Source: Linanthus parryae (taxonomy: Eukaryota; Streptophyta; Magnoliopsida; Ericales; Polemoniaceae). Taken from it: a stretch of 64,000 nt of DNA. Each line of letters starts with the position of its first letter. Position 1 is the stretch's first letter. This document shows positions 1-12,592 of the stretch, piece by piece. The stretch lies in assembly GCA_023055425.1 (NCBI GenBank), contig JALGPY010000004.1, positions 19,491,718 to 19,555,717 on the forward strand, in the 5' to 3' direction. A program made the position numbers and the translations under genes. The notes beneath the pieces were generated by a model that worked only from the letters and a program-made list of their open reading frames with translations, was not told the DNA's origin and did no database searches.

Positions 1-2240
1 TGTCAACCCACTTGCACCCTCTGGGCCGAACCCCTTGGGGTGGTTCCACTAAAGTCTATACTTTTTTGGTATACATGGATTCTATTTCGGATCTCATGGA
101 CGTAAGCCACTTTTGAGATTCAGGCCCTTTCATGGCATCTCCATAGGTAGTAGGCTCATCATCCATGAGTAGTGCGTCACCGGGCTCAGTAACGAGAAGT
201 CCATACCTCTATGGCTCTTGACGCACCCTACTCGACCTACGAATTTCTTGTGTTACTTGAAAAGGTTCCTCCACAACATCTTGCGGTCCTGTTCATGTTC
301 CATAGCAGTATTAGTGGTTTGTGGTTCTTGAATTTCTTCAAGTTCTACTGTTCTCCCACTGGCATATTTAGATACAAATTCTCTTTCTAGAAACACACCG
401 GTCTAGGCAACAAACACTTTGTTCTCAGCTGGATTGTAGAAGCAATATCCCTTCGTTTCCTTAGGGTATCCCAAAAACTTACACTTATCCGAATTTGGTC
501 CGAGCTTGTCTGTTTGTAAGAGCTTTGCATAGACGTCGCAACCCCAAATCCTCATAAAAGACACTGTGAGACGCCTCCCACTCCACATCTCATATGGAGT
601 CTTCATGACAGATTTGGATGGAACACGGTTAAGGGTAAAATATGCACATAATAGAGCATGTCCCTAAAAGAAAAATGGACGATCAGTTTGACACATCATA
701 GATCACACCATATCCAATAGGGTGCGATTCTTGCTCTCGGACACGCCATTCCACTGTGGCGTTCCGGGCAGAGTGAGTTGGGATATGATCCCATACTCTC
801 TAATATAGTCATCAAACTCTTGGATCAAGTATTCTCCTCCACGATCCGATCGTAGAGCCTTAGTACTCTTGCCAAGCTACTTCTCTACTTCATTCTTGAA
901 TTATTTTAAACTTTCAAAGGATTCAGATTTGGCCTTCATAAGGTACACAAATCTATAAAGTCATCAGTAAATGTAATGAAATAAAGATACCACCTCTGGC
1001 AGGCGTGGCGAATGGCCCACATACATCAGTATGCACGAGAGCCAATTGCTCACTAGTCCTCTCACCTTTCTTCTTGAAAGTGGACTTTGTCATTTTTCCC
1101 AATAAACAAGCCTCACATGTTTCATATGATTCATAATCAAATGTGTCTTGGAACCCATCCTTATGGAGTCTAGAGATGCGATTTTCGTTTATGTGGCCTA
1201 AACGACAATAATTGAGTAGGATATAAATCATTAGTTTTAATCCTCTTAGTATCAATGTTATAGACAAAGATATCTAGATAAAGGATTTATAATCTATTAG
1301 ACAATAAAGCATTACAATATACCATGAAAATAAAAGGAACAACATTTTTCCTTTATTTTAATAGAAAAACCTTTCTTGTCCAAACAAGAAACAGAAATAA
1401 CGTTTCTGCTCATAGCAGGCACAAAATAAAAATTGTCTAATTCTAAGATAAGTCCTGAAGGTAAGGATAATTTCCTATGGCTAATTCAGCAAATCTTGCT
1501 TCATTGCCTCATGTGTAGGTGTATCTTTTCCTTATTCAATGGTTCTATGTCTCTTGAGATCTCCCACACATTTCAATAAATGGGAGATTCTCATCTAGTA
1601 TCTAATACCCATGATGATGAGATAGACACATTGACATCTATAACAAAAATACATGGTGGTGCCGGAATCACTATTCCAAGCTTCTTGTCTTCCAGATGCT
1701 TTAGCAGTTTCTCTTCCACTTTACTACATTTGGGTTTTAAGGAAACTTCCTTGGATTTAACAATAAACTTGCTATTACCTTTGGGTTACGGGCAAATCAT
1801 TTGTCGTTCCCCTTTTTAAACATCAATATGGTTTTGCCTTTGCCCCTTTTGATGCTTTGTTCAACGGTTCTAAATCATATTGAGTAAAATACTCATTGAA
1901 CAAGGTTCTTGGCACTTCAAACCTTTCATGTCTAGCTCGCTTTTAGAAAGAGCTTCTCTTAAATGTATGATCATATCATACGCCTCCATGTGCTCATCTT
2001 TCTTCCAAGTTCAGAGTTCATGACACCTAACATGAGGCAAGTCACATCGAAAGAACCATTTTTTGATGTCCATTCCTTTAGGTTTCAGCAGCATTTCCAG
2101 TTGGTGAGAAGAAACTTTCTCCTCTACTATATACAACTTTTCTAGCTTGAGAACAATTTTCAAATTTCTGTAACAGTCTAGGATTTTTGCAATTGTCGAT
2201 GTTTGTTTTGCCAATGGAATTCTACAACTATTGAGGAATA
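1..2240 (-). pseudogene. copia gag-protease-integrase-RT polyprotein relic
   Basis: Minus-strand translation shows, in order: a gag N-terminal piece at about 2100-2215 (NLKIVLKLEKLYIVEE); a protease/pre-integrase stretch at about 1300-1470 (SLPSGLILELDNFYFVPA); the integrase zinc region at 1010-1267 (CRLGHI, CEACLLGK, VHTDVCGP); the integrase core at 730-870 with RSDRGGEY and the glutamate of SESKNRTL; the post-core block KTPYEMW at 403-606; and an RT start, GCKWV, at 1-60. A TAG replaces the tryptophan expected before TLVEPP, and further stops separate the blocks. These blocks are standard for plant copia pol. The product would be inactive. Confidence 0.85.
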
Positions 2241-3822
2241 TACAATTTTTAGTATTTTGCGAACAAATGACTACATTTAATAATGACTAGATTATTAAAC
2301 ATAGCTCCAATTATTTTTCTCAGATTAATAACCCTCACTATTAATGCTAAAAATATCATGTATATTTTCTAATGGGCCAAGATCCATATTTCACCTTTTC
2401 TCGAGCTTGCTTTGGCAAATCATCAAAGAATTAGTTATTTAGGTAGGAACATTTTCCAATTGCATGCAATGCAACTCTTGGTCCAATTGGAAAATAACTC
2501 CTTATTTATCTATCCCATAGATAATCCCAATTGACTTGCCTCTAGGCTTTCAACTGTTGAAATAACCTAGTTGCGTCCAACCTCTTACTTTAAAAATTAC
2601 ACATTACTTGTTTGTGCCATCGCGCCATCCTTTAAAGAATCAAATCTTCTTGCTTTGGCAAACCTGAATATAATACATTATAGTTTTGATGAGTGTTGAG
2701 TAACGAGAAGGCAAAAAAGCAATATTTAAATTAAGAGATTTGCACCTTTTAATTTTAATTATTTTGTTGATCTATATCAACTGAACTACTTATATGGATT
2801 GGGCAAAATTCAAAATAAAATACCTGATTTTTAATTATTATCTTGTTACAATTTGCATGCATCAACCTTACACCAAAAATAAAATAAAAATACAACAAAT
2901 AAAAAATGACAAACAATAAGTAAACGTGATGTGGGCGTGGCCTCCTAAAACCAAGATATTCCCAAGCCAATGAGAATATCTATAAGCCCTAAAAACAACA
3001 AGCTCATCTCCATGTGCCTCCATATTTAGTCCATACGCTTTAGCTTGTGGAATGCCACCTTCTTGTGGTGCCTTTGATCTTTAAGCTTCTTCTCCATGTC
3101 TTGGCTATCATGTAACTATCTAATACTAGATAGCATCTATACTAAATAGAGAGACTCACAATTTGAGGAGAAGACGACACACATGCCATAAAACTTAATT
3201 AAATACATTAGTTACAATAAAACAAACCACAAAAATAAATATCCACAACATCCACATCTAAGGCCACATCCGATCCCCATGCAAAAGCACATAATACAGT
3301 TAAAATCCAATTTTAACACGTTTGGTCAATTTTAATTGACTTTGGGATTTTTCTAGGGTCAAAACGGTCCAAGGGGTCGCACCGATCTAATTGGCCGAAC
3401 CCTATGGACCGCCCGAGCGGTGCCTGGGCCGGTCGGACCACCCGCACGGCCAAGCCGGCGGCTGGCCGACCCGGCTAGGCCCACTGCCCGGTCCACGTGC
3501 GCATAGGGAGGGACGGACGGCCCTAGGTTTGTTTCCAAAAAACTCCTTCCTTCCTTCCCAAGCATGCTTATTTCCAATATTAAGAAAAACACGTTTTTCC
3601 CTAAAATTGTGCCCAAACTCTAATTTTCTAATCACCAAAAGACACATCATATGTTGAAGGAATTCACAAATTCTTACACGATATGTAAATTTAGCTCATT
3701 CTCTACTGAATCATATTCAGTTTGCATCATTATACCAATTTCAATTTTACGCGAAAAATAACAGTTATGGTGTAAAACAGACTGTAAATTAACACATAAA
3801 ACCACGTTATGCGCTACGACTG
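2241..3822 (-). other. Untranslated leader of the copia element, with a GC-rich island
   Basis: No recognisable protein is encoded between the gag traces and the primer site. The stretch is AT-rich except for about 3357-3540, which is strongly GC-rich and differs in composition from everything around it. Short opposed open frames there are explained by the base composition. I see no RNA gene. Confidence 0.4.
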
Positions 3823-3836
3823 TGGCTCTGATACCA
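3823..3836 (-). other. Primer binding site, initiator tRNA-Met type
   Basis: The plus strand reads TGGCTCTGATACCA, so the element strand reads TGGTATCAGAGCCA, the usual plant copia primer site complementary to the 3' end of initiator methionine tRNA. It lies directly inside the LTR end and fixes the element's orientation as minus. Confidence 0.85.
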
Positions 3837-3837
3837 C

Positions 3838-5239
3838 CGTAGAGTTTTAATACGGATTACGCAGCGAAAATACAAATAAAGATTCCGTTCAAATCCCTCC
3901 ATTAATCGCAGGACAAGCCATCATAACGTTGTAAGAGTAGAAATGTTGTGTACCTTGTTTGTCTGAAAGATCACTCCACGTAGAATACTATCCACGTCTC
4001 TATAAATATCCACGCCTAGGATTGCACTAGAATACTTCCAACATCAATGTGCTAGAAAAATGAGGAAGGAGGAAGAAGAAGATCACGCACAACAAGGCAC
4101 CCACGAGCTGCGCGCATCACGAGGCCGACGGCGAGGGAGGGGGCGGACGGGGGAGTTTTCGGCCCTCTTGTCTTGCTTGCTCCTTTCTTTTTTCGCTCAC
4201 TCAATGAAAATGCACTTATGATAAAATAAGCTAGGAGTTCCCGTATATAGTTAATAACTCCATATTAATTACATATTAGCCCCAATACTAATCTAGTCCA
4301 TCACGGATTAGTCCACCTTACAAATTAGTCTTACTAAATTTATTTGTGGTTGCGTATTGATCCTTATATTTAATTACTCATACTAATTAATTCCCAAGTC
4401 TAGTTTAATCCATAGGGCGTGTAACCACATATGTTTCTACTTATTTGGTAGTAACAATTACTAACATAGAGCGGTGTCTAGCAACGCATCTATGTCACCC
4501 AACTAATAGAAATAGTTAGTGATCCGAAAAACCTTGTGACCAATGTTACCGTATTGTATCATCCCTTTGTCTCTATATCTGGATTAGACACGATACATAC
4601 AAGTCACACTCGTATATCCAATCCATAGTTTTTCAATCATGGGAATAGTCTTATCCATGCAGATAACATCAATATCCCATATTGATTTATCTGAGTCTGG
4701 CCATATATTCTTTAAGCACTATCCCTCGAGTGGTCGTGGATATTTGCTCCCGTTATGTGAGAGGGACAAATCCTCTCTACATCACTACCATCTCTAAGCT
4801 TGTTTCCTATCATGCCCGAAAACTATCTTTATAGTTACCCGGTTAAGGTGCAACGTTTGATAATATCAAAGATTGATATTTCAAAACTAGAGTATATATT
4901 GACTTCAAGTCTTAGGACCACAATACCATTGTGACTACGAGAAGCGCATGTGACTTTCACATAAATTGTATGTAGCCTTCTCGTGGTGGGTCATTCAAGT
5001 ATGTCATCACCCTTAATACATACCCATGTGCTAGACTTGATATTCCCATATCAATATACTGACATACTAGTCTATAGTTGATCTTCCTATTAATCAATAT
5101 AAACGACAAGGGATATTTAAGATAATTGTAACATAAGGACTTCAGTATATTAAATGTCTCCATAAATAATAAAATGATTACTATAGCCAAAATAATGTTC
5201 ATACTAAATAAGATTGTCTCTAGGGAATCTATTCCAACA
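3838..5239 (-). repeat. 5' LTR of the left copia element
   Basis: On the minus strand the LTR opens with TGTTGGAATAGATTCC at 5239, a typical TG start, and ends beside the primer site at 3837. The expected terminal CA appears to have decayed (CTCTACGG before TGGTATC). Length is about 1.4 kb. The partner LTR is outside the window, so the inner boundary may be off by a few bases. Confidence 0.75.
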
Positions 5240-5267
5240 GACCGATTATCGTACAACAGAACTTGCT

Positions 5268-5420
5268 TTCAGCCTCCTGACCTGCCGAATTCCCGGACCC
5301 CGGACACTTACCGCCGTCGGTCAATTGCCCCGATCCAACTTGAGGACAAGGCAATTTTCAACCGCGGGAGAGTTGATACAGGTCAACCGTATTGTACGAG
5401 TCAACATTATTATCATCATT
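5268..5420 (+). pseudogene. Possible Ty3/gypsy polyprotein tail
   Basis: A short plus-strand stretch translates to a proline- and arginine-rich run followed by QLEDKAIFNRGRVDTG. This resembles the end of many plant gypsy polyproteins just before the polypurine tract and 3' LTR. No other domain of that element is visible because the copia LTR abuts it at 5239. The match is short and could be chance. Confidence 0.35.
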
Positions 5421-6360
5421 ATTAATATTGTTTGTTTAGTTATTTATTTAATTAGTTGAGTACCTAACTAGTTTAATTACTTTCTTTAATTAGTTAACGG
5501 GCTAGGTTTTCTTTTTGGTTCTTTCCTAGCCCATGTGAGTGAACCGACTAGGTATAGGATTTTACTATTTAAACATTTGTTATATAGTTTATTTTTTTAC
5601 CATATGAATAGAGAGAAAATTCTACTTTTGATCACAATTTAGTTGATAGAAACAGCGCCGCAGGCTAAGCTACGTGGGAGCTTGTCGATTTCTCAAAAAA
5701 AAAGTCACAAGCCGATACCTTTACGGTATTAAACACATTCCTGCAAGAGTAAGATTCTTTTTTTTTAAATGAGATAAAATACTATAGTAACAAAAGACAA
5801 CTTGGCCAAAATTCAGAAGCCCAAAGGCAAACAATGACCCAAGACTTAAAACTCCTTGGAAGCCCATGTCCAGCCCAGTAGAGAGTTCTAGATCCACCCA
5901 GAGCATAAACACCGGTGCTGATTCTAGCGGTGCGACTGAAACAGGGGAGGTGGCCGGTGACTGGTCAAAAGGCAACATCAGCAACGACAACGGAAACACC
6001 TGCCAAAAACATCAACAATGATGTTTGCAACGAAACGAACAAACAAACCAATCTGCAATTTCGGTGTAGCCCATAGGGCCGACAGCACGAGGTGAAAAGA
6101 TGAAACCATAAACGATTTGGCCCTATCAACGCCAATGGAAAGCGTGCAAGATACTCTGCCTGGAATGGCCTGACTCCACAAACGAACCCAAACAAAAGAC
6201 TTGATGAAAAGACCAATAAAACAAAACCCCAAAAATAGATACCCTAATCAATGAGAAACAGGTAAATGTAGAATCGTCCATGCAAGGTTGTCTCAACCAT
6301 TAAGCTGTTACGAAAACCGCTTAGGCCCACCAAAGATAGAAGGCCCGAAATTTATATTAT
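5421..6360. other. No gene seen; possible LTR debris and possible LINE 3' tail
   Basis: 5421-5756 is AT-rich and follows the gypsy-like tail, so it could be that element's 3' LTR, but no partner is visible. 5757-6240, read on the minus strand, is T/G-rich and ends in a short A tract near 5760, as in plant LINE 3' regions. No reverse transcriptase motif is present. Both ideas are weak. Confidence 0.2.
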
Positions 6361-6699
6361 AATAGTTGTAGTTTAATATTATATATATAAATATATATTT
6401 GAATTTTTTTTAGCATTTGAATATTTATGAGATATTTCAATCAGAAATCACATATCTTTTGAGAATCTATCATGAATCACGATTTGATGATTTGAAATAA
6501 ATTTTGAGATTTCAATAAATGGGAAGAAAAAAATCGTATAAATAAATAAGAACATAAAGAGTGTGAGTCAACACAAATGTAGCACATACATTGCACATAC
6601 AATGCACAACATGTTCCCACATAAGATCTTTACAATACAAACCATGTCTAAAATATATATGAGTGCCTCAAATTTATTACTCGCATTAGGCCACCAAAA
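6361..6699 (-). repeat. Left arm of an inverted repeat, with the last codons of a neprosin-like gene
   Basis: The reverse complement of this stretch aligns with plus-strand sequence at about 14800-15150. Shared blocks include GTGGGAACATG, the GTGCAAT...GTGCTACAT block and AAATCATCAAA. Next to the copia insertion it begins TTTTGGTGG on the minus strand, aligning with the FGG end of the neprosin-like fragment at about 14805-14827. The arms therefore hold head-to-head copies of the same gene 3' region, later split by the copia insertion at 6700-14457. Confidence 0.65.
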
Positions 6700-8558
6700 T
6701 AAAGGGAAAATTTGACGAGATTTATCCCGGACCACGTGATTTATGCAGAGAATTAATCATAGGCATTCAAAAAATTATTGTGGTAAGTAAGCTTGTGGAA
6801 TAAAACTTATCCGGACTAGGATGACGCGAACCCCGAGACTTTGACCACCCACTGACGAAGGTCTGTTCTGAATCTGACACCGGGACATATTCCATTGCGT
6901 TTGTCTCGTCTAGATACACGATTATCATATATGAGTTGTCTTCATCCGATATTTGTAGCTCCAGTTATGCTCTGAAGACCGAATTCAGATCCTGCTGAAA
7001 ATTAACTGCGGACTAGAAACTTTGACCGGCAATATCTGAAGTTCTAAAACTCCGATTGACGCGCCGTTTCTGATTGTCTCTTTGTTTTTCTGCGATCTAC
7101 AACATTCGTGTTTTACCAAAAGTGATCCGAGATCGTTATCTAGGCCTAAACACCCAACAAAGAAATCTGGTATGTCCGGAAGCCTTCCGACGTATGATCC
7201 AAGCTCCGATTCAAGTTCAATGGTGGTTTGAACATGAAAAGCTCATGGATGCACAGCTGGGTTTTTCTATCTTGTGTGGAAAAGATGTATGATCAATCAT
7301 CATCACTTAAGAACTATGATAGACTATTTATAGAGACATATTACTAACCCTAATATTAGGAATACCCATAATTGCACACAAGTTCCTTGTACGAAAACTT
7401 TACATAGCAAGTCCCTCCCTACAAACTTTAGTGTAGCTTGCAATTAAGTCCTCATCATATGGTTTATAGTAATACTCATTAACTATAAAATACCAAACAT
7501 AATCTCAATTTACATTCCACACACTTGAGACTGAAAAACACTAGTGAATCACATGATCACGCCTATGTTGGACTACGTCGGGGACCTCAGGAGAAAATAA
7601 ATGAATCGGCTCCCAATAATATATTTGAACTCATAATTCAACCCGAATTAAATTCAAAACTAATTATTAATTATAGTTTACTCCACCATAAAACTACAAT
7701 TGCACTTTGACATTTATTCTCATCATGATGTATGAGCTCCTGTTATTAATATCAGATAACTCCCCATGTTAAGATTACAGATACCCGTTAATGTTGATCT
7801 ACTCTTACTGAAAGTTTCGATCTCATCAACATCTTATGTATTCCCTGATCTAAACCGCTCAACCCTTATTCGTTATGTCTGGTTACAAATAACCAGCTGG
7901 CCAGACTTGACATAACAAAACCTAGTGAGCTCCCAGGAGGGTACATCATTCTCATACGAGACGTGGATTTCATGATTCGTTTAGCTTTCACCAAATCATA
8001 ACAATCATTATCCAATATACCTGGATTGTTGACTCGCATTTGAATCTCACTCAATATATCAAAATACTGATTAATCAAGATTTGTATCCACATAAACAAT
8101 CATAAATTAAGAGTTTCCAATATTACCAATAACAACGAAATATTATATTATCTCACTTCGTTCAGTCCGAGATAATTATATTTCATATGGAAGTCCTGTT
8201 TAACATACACAAAGTATGCTAGTGTAACAAGTTGAAACTATACCGTTTCCTTGACCGAGATGTGTCACTATAATGTTACACTACAGTCGTTCCGATGATT
8301 TGTCCAAAATCATCTAGCTACGAACCCTTACTTATATTCCATAAATAACTGACAATCAATCTCGCGCATGCCCGAACTCGTTTGCATGTCCGATTGTCTC
8401 AGGTATGGAACATTGGACTTTATAATGCATATTTATATGGCAAATAATAAATAGCATTTGCATACTCACGTGTTTGCTAAATTAAGATGCAAATAGTTAT
8501 CTATTAAGAATTATTAATTCAACCATAAATATGGCTTTCTGAATATGATTCCTCAACA
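6700..8558 (-). repeat. 3' LTR of the 6.7-14.5 kb copia element
   Basis: Direct repeat of 12593-14457 with scattered substitutions and small indels. On the minus strand it begins TGTTGAGGAATCATATTC at 8558 and ends TTTCCCTTTA at 6700, so the terminal CA has become TA. Short open frames inside it (for example 7074-7292) are shared with the other LTR and are not genes. Confidence 0.9.
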
Positions 8559-11500
8559 ATCTCCCACTTATTCTCAAAGCCATAAATTAACAATCTAGAA
8601 ACCCTTCATAATCGGAAGTCTGAATCTATGTGTAGACTTTATGTGATAAACTAGCATATCTACTCTAAATCTTCTCAGATACCCCAGTATGTTTTTATCA
8701 TAGTCCACTAGTGTTCTTTCCTTGTAAGTGACTTAAAACTTTTATCCGTGCTAAAAGGAAAATAGTTATCCTGTCAAATACTATACATAGTATACATGAG
8801 GCTCCACCCGCTAAAGCATGAGGAACTGCCTTTTGCCTCTCCATCTAATCACGTGTACGAAACACTGATTCTTAGACAGAGAAACTCCACACGCTATAAT
8901 CAATAACGTTCTCTTGGAGTCTTTGCATACTTGAAACATGAAAGAACTTTACTGATATATGTGACTTTAGAAACAACCATCATTCTATCCTCCCGATCAC
9001 GCGAGAGCTCAAACCAAGAATCTGAATGGTTTCACCTAAATCCCACATATCACGTTTACTAGATAATCACACATTCACTGAAGATGTATATCCAACATTG
9101 TTTCCAATGAACCATCCTCAATATGAAGCACAAGAAATATTACCAATTTTTGTGGAATCTCTTCTACACACGAGATTCGTTAAGACACAAATCAAACTAT
9201 GATATTTGATTGCTTGGTAACGAATGCTGCAAGATCTGAATACTAGCTTAATCCCCATGTCAATTGACATCTTAAGTTTGTATTTCACCTTATCTTGCAC
9301 AACTAACTCTTTTGTTCGCTTCATGTAGATGCATCCATCAAGAATTCCAATGAGGAAATCCATCATGACATATATATTCCATATCTCATTACTGAAATGA
9401 GCAGCAAATACGAACGAGAATATGAATAGACCTATAAATAGCTACCGGCATAATCAGCCTAGCTTTTAAGGTTTTCAACTTTCCGCCTACTCTTCTCTTT
9501 CTATAGTAGGTCCATTTGCAACCGATGATTTTTATCCCATCTTGCAAATCTACAATATCCAGAAGGTAGTTATACTACATGAATGGAATCTCAGATGCTA
9601 CAGACTAATGTCATGACTCTGCATCTGCATCATTCATTATCTCCTCATAGTATTACTACTGAGTTAAAACTTATCTGGGATTCAACTTATCCCACAAGTA
9701 GCTCAAACTATGAGGTTGTCATATAACTCTCCCACAACGACAAAAATCTATCGTTTCTCGTGTATTCAAAACAACATAAATTTATACTTCCTGTGTTTGT
9801 GATATCTCAAAACTAACAACTTGAAAATCTTCCTTAAGCTCCTTTAAAACAGCTCTATGTTACAGTTTCTTATTCATATGATTCTATTTTCCAAGAATCA
9901 GGTTTTGTGCCGACAATAACCTTCTAATCCTTAAGATCATAAATAAGTAACATTCTTAGCCTTATAATATTCAACCAAGAGACATACTTCTAATTTAGCT
10001 TCTAACTTATCGGAATGACTTCTCCATACCTGAAAGTGTGTAGAAAAATTTTTACCCTTTTCTACAATTCCATGGATGTAGTCGTGATCAATTTAGAGTG
10101 CGCTAAATTCAAAAGTATCAAAACAGTCTCTAATGAATAATCTTAAGACGATAAAAAAAATAGTTGAATAACACTTCACTTCAGTGATCTGATCATATAT
10201 ATGAAAAATATGCTTCTTCTATCAGTGATGTTATTCAACTAATCTTTTTGTATTAGGAAATATTATGGTACTTTAATATACAATTGTCACCACTATGCTA
10301 AAAATACCTTAGGCAAAAAATACTTACCTCAAATTTAGCACATAAGACAATCTCTCAATACTAAAGTTCTACCATAAATTATCCCACTGCAAGAGTACCT
10401 ACTCTCATAGCATCTCTTGTCATGATGTCTATCTCTACACTTCCATATTGTCTACTTGTCCTGAACCCTCATAAGGAATTCCAAACATTATTAGTCTCTC
10501 TCGTATCTACAAACCATGATTGGTTGAACGAGTAACTAAACATGATTTGACGAATAGACACGAGTGATTTGTTCATCCTTAGCTTAAATTATTAAGTTGT
10601 TTCTTCCTAGTGTCTTTTCTGCTAGAAAATTAAATTCTTGCCTTTCGGCTTTTATTAGCATCACATCTGAGGAATAAAAACAACAACCTTAATTGGATCT
10701 ATGAATATATTTCTACTTCCTACTGCCAGATGGTTTAGAAGTAGAACCAATTTTCATTCACCAATGTACTAGTTGTAATCTTGATGAGTCTTTTGTCCAC
10801 AAATAATTCAATTAGCATTTCTTTCAATGGATAACTCAACCTATCAATGTTGTATTCATTCAAAATTGCTTAAAAGAATTATATGGGACCTCTTTATCCG
10901 ACCGACCTAGTTTTCACTATCGATCTGAGATCCCCTGATCACATGTTCACTCAAAAGATGTAATATCCTTAGAACATGATTATGTGCGAGGCTCTATCTC
11001 ATCTAGTTGTTCATTAACTCCCTTATTGCCACTTACATTGCAACCCGATTTTGATGCCCAAACATCTTTACATGTTTGCACCATATGGAATGCATCTGAC
11101 ACCGGTTGATGTTGATGTTGCACTACATTTGACATATGCCAAGATGTAACAGCGACATCTCACCAACCTTATCCTACCTTTGATAGGCCCGAGTATTTAC
11201 ACCACCCGCCTCATCACTAGGTTCTTAAGTGCAAAACTAGGTCAACACACACTTGTATTCCTTCGCAGTTAAGACAACTTTTAAAATTCTCTTCCAACTA
11301 TAGTAATTCTAGTTAATTTATATTATTCCAGAATCACATCCTGGGTTCAAAACCTAGCATCTCTAATTATCTAACAAACATGATAAATAAAAAATATTTA
11401 TGTCCCTGAGTATGCTTAACATTTGAATTCAAATAATATTAGAATTCATCGGCAATTCGATTTTCATTTCAACAGCCTCTGACGATGGGCCACTCGACTT

Positions 11501-12575
11501 TAAAATAAATCAAACAGACAACGTTAGTTTAGATTTATTATCTGGACATTTACATGTACAATAAAACTAAATAGCCGATTCGTATTAACAAGAACTCGAT
11601 GGGAGGATATTATCAACTTTATTGTTAAGTGATTCAACAATTACTTCGTACTGAACTGAATATCTTAGTTTTAAAGAACAGCTCCGATGGGGAATCTTGT
11701 CCAACAAAAACTTGATTCAACAACTATCCTTGTAAGGAGATTTTCCAAACAATCTGTAACTAACCATGGTACCGATGGGGCACTCATATCAATTATATTG
11801 TTTCCAAATCAGTAATGGAGGACTCGGGCTTCATTAATTTGCCAAAGAAAACCCTTATTCCACTTAATGTTTTTGTTTGAAATACTTATTTTATTAATTT
11901 TGAAAAATATGCTCATTATTTGACTTGACCAAAATTTACAAAATAAAATCTAGTTTAAACAAATAATTATTTTGTGACCAATTTTGATCTCAAATGAGCG
12001 AATAATTTTTCATTAATAAAATTATATTCAAACACAATTAGATTGATATTGACATGCAAACATCCGTTTTAATATCCATGTTGTCCGTGATATCTTGATT
12101 AGTGACTAGTAACAAATAATAAACCAATCAACACAACATAATAAAACATCCACCCACATAACAGAAATAACACATAAACTGTTATTATGGCCATGTCTTC
12201 ATCGTCTCGGTAGTCGCTTCCAATCTTTGAATGCTCTATTATCTTCGTCCGATCTTTTTGGGTCCACCATGTTCCTTCAATTTATATTGCATAGTCCTAT
12301 CCTACTACATGGATCTAGACTACATAAAATTGTAAAACAAGCTACTAATTAATTTACAATTCTCCACCAACCGGAGACTTTACAATTAATTACAACTAAA
12401 AATAGTGCAAAAAACATGGCAACAAAACCACAACCACAAACATAAAATAAAATTTTAATATGGCCATAATAACAGTGAATCTGCAAAAGAGCGTTAACAC
12501 AATGCAGTCCATTCACACGATTACCGTATTTTAGCTGAACAACATGGCTAGAATAATCTAAGCATAAAATCGATG
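8559..12575 (-). pseudogene. Decayed copia interior with an RT trace
   Basis: There is no open frame of useful length on either strand. At about 8768-8844 the minus strand translates to KAVPHALAGGASCILCIV, which resembles the plant copia RT block around VPYASAVGSLMYAM before the RNase H domain. Its place just inside the 3' LTR is right for copia. The remaining 3.9 kb is AT-rich and I cannot assign it. It could be an eroded polyprotein or a non-autonomous filler. Confidence 0.5.
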
Positions 12576-12590
12576 TTGGCTCTAATACCA
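12576..12590 (-). other. Primer binding site of the copia element
   Basis: The plus strand reads TTGGCTCTAATACCA; the element strand TGGTATTAGAGCCAA differs by one base from the usual initiator-Met primer site. It sits two bases inside the LTR boundary at 12593. Confidence 0.8.
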
Positions 12591-12592
12591 CT

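Larger units (their letters stand above)
1..5239 (-). mobile_element. Decayed Ty1/copia retrotransposon, 5' portion; rest lies off the left edge
   Basis: Reading the minus strand downward from 5239 gives an LTR, an initiator-Met-type primer binding site, a long leader, gag traces, a protease/pre-integrase region, an integrase core and then the start of reverse transcriptase at base 1. That order (integrase before RT) is the Ty1/copia order. The other LTR and most of RT are outside the window, so insertion age and target duplication cannot be read. Stop codons and frame changes run through every domain, so the copy is dead. The right end meets a short gypsy-like tail at 5268, which suggests insertion into older repeat DNA. 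Confidence 0.88.

Noticed and set aside
3391..3657. Overlapping open frames on both strands in the GC-rich island
   Set aside because: GC-rich DNA has few stops; no family features, and it lies in a retrotransposon leader.
7074..7292. Open frame with VLPKVIRDRYLGLNTQ
   Set aside because: It lies inside an LTR and its counterpart recurs in the partner LTR at 12925-13128.
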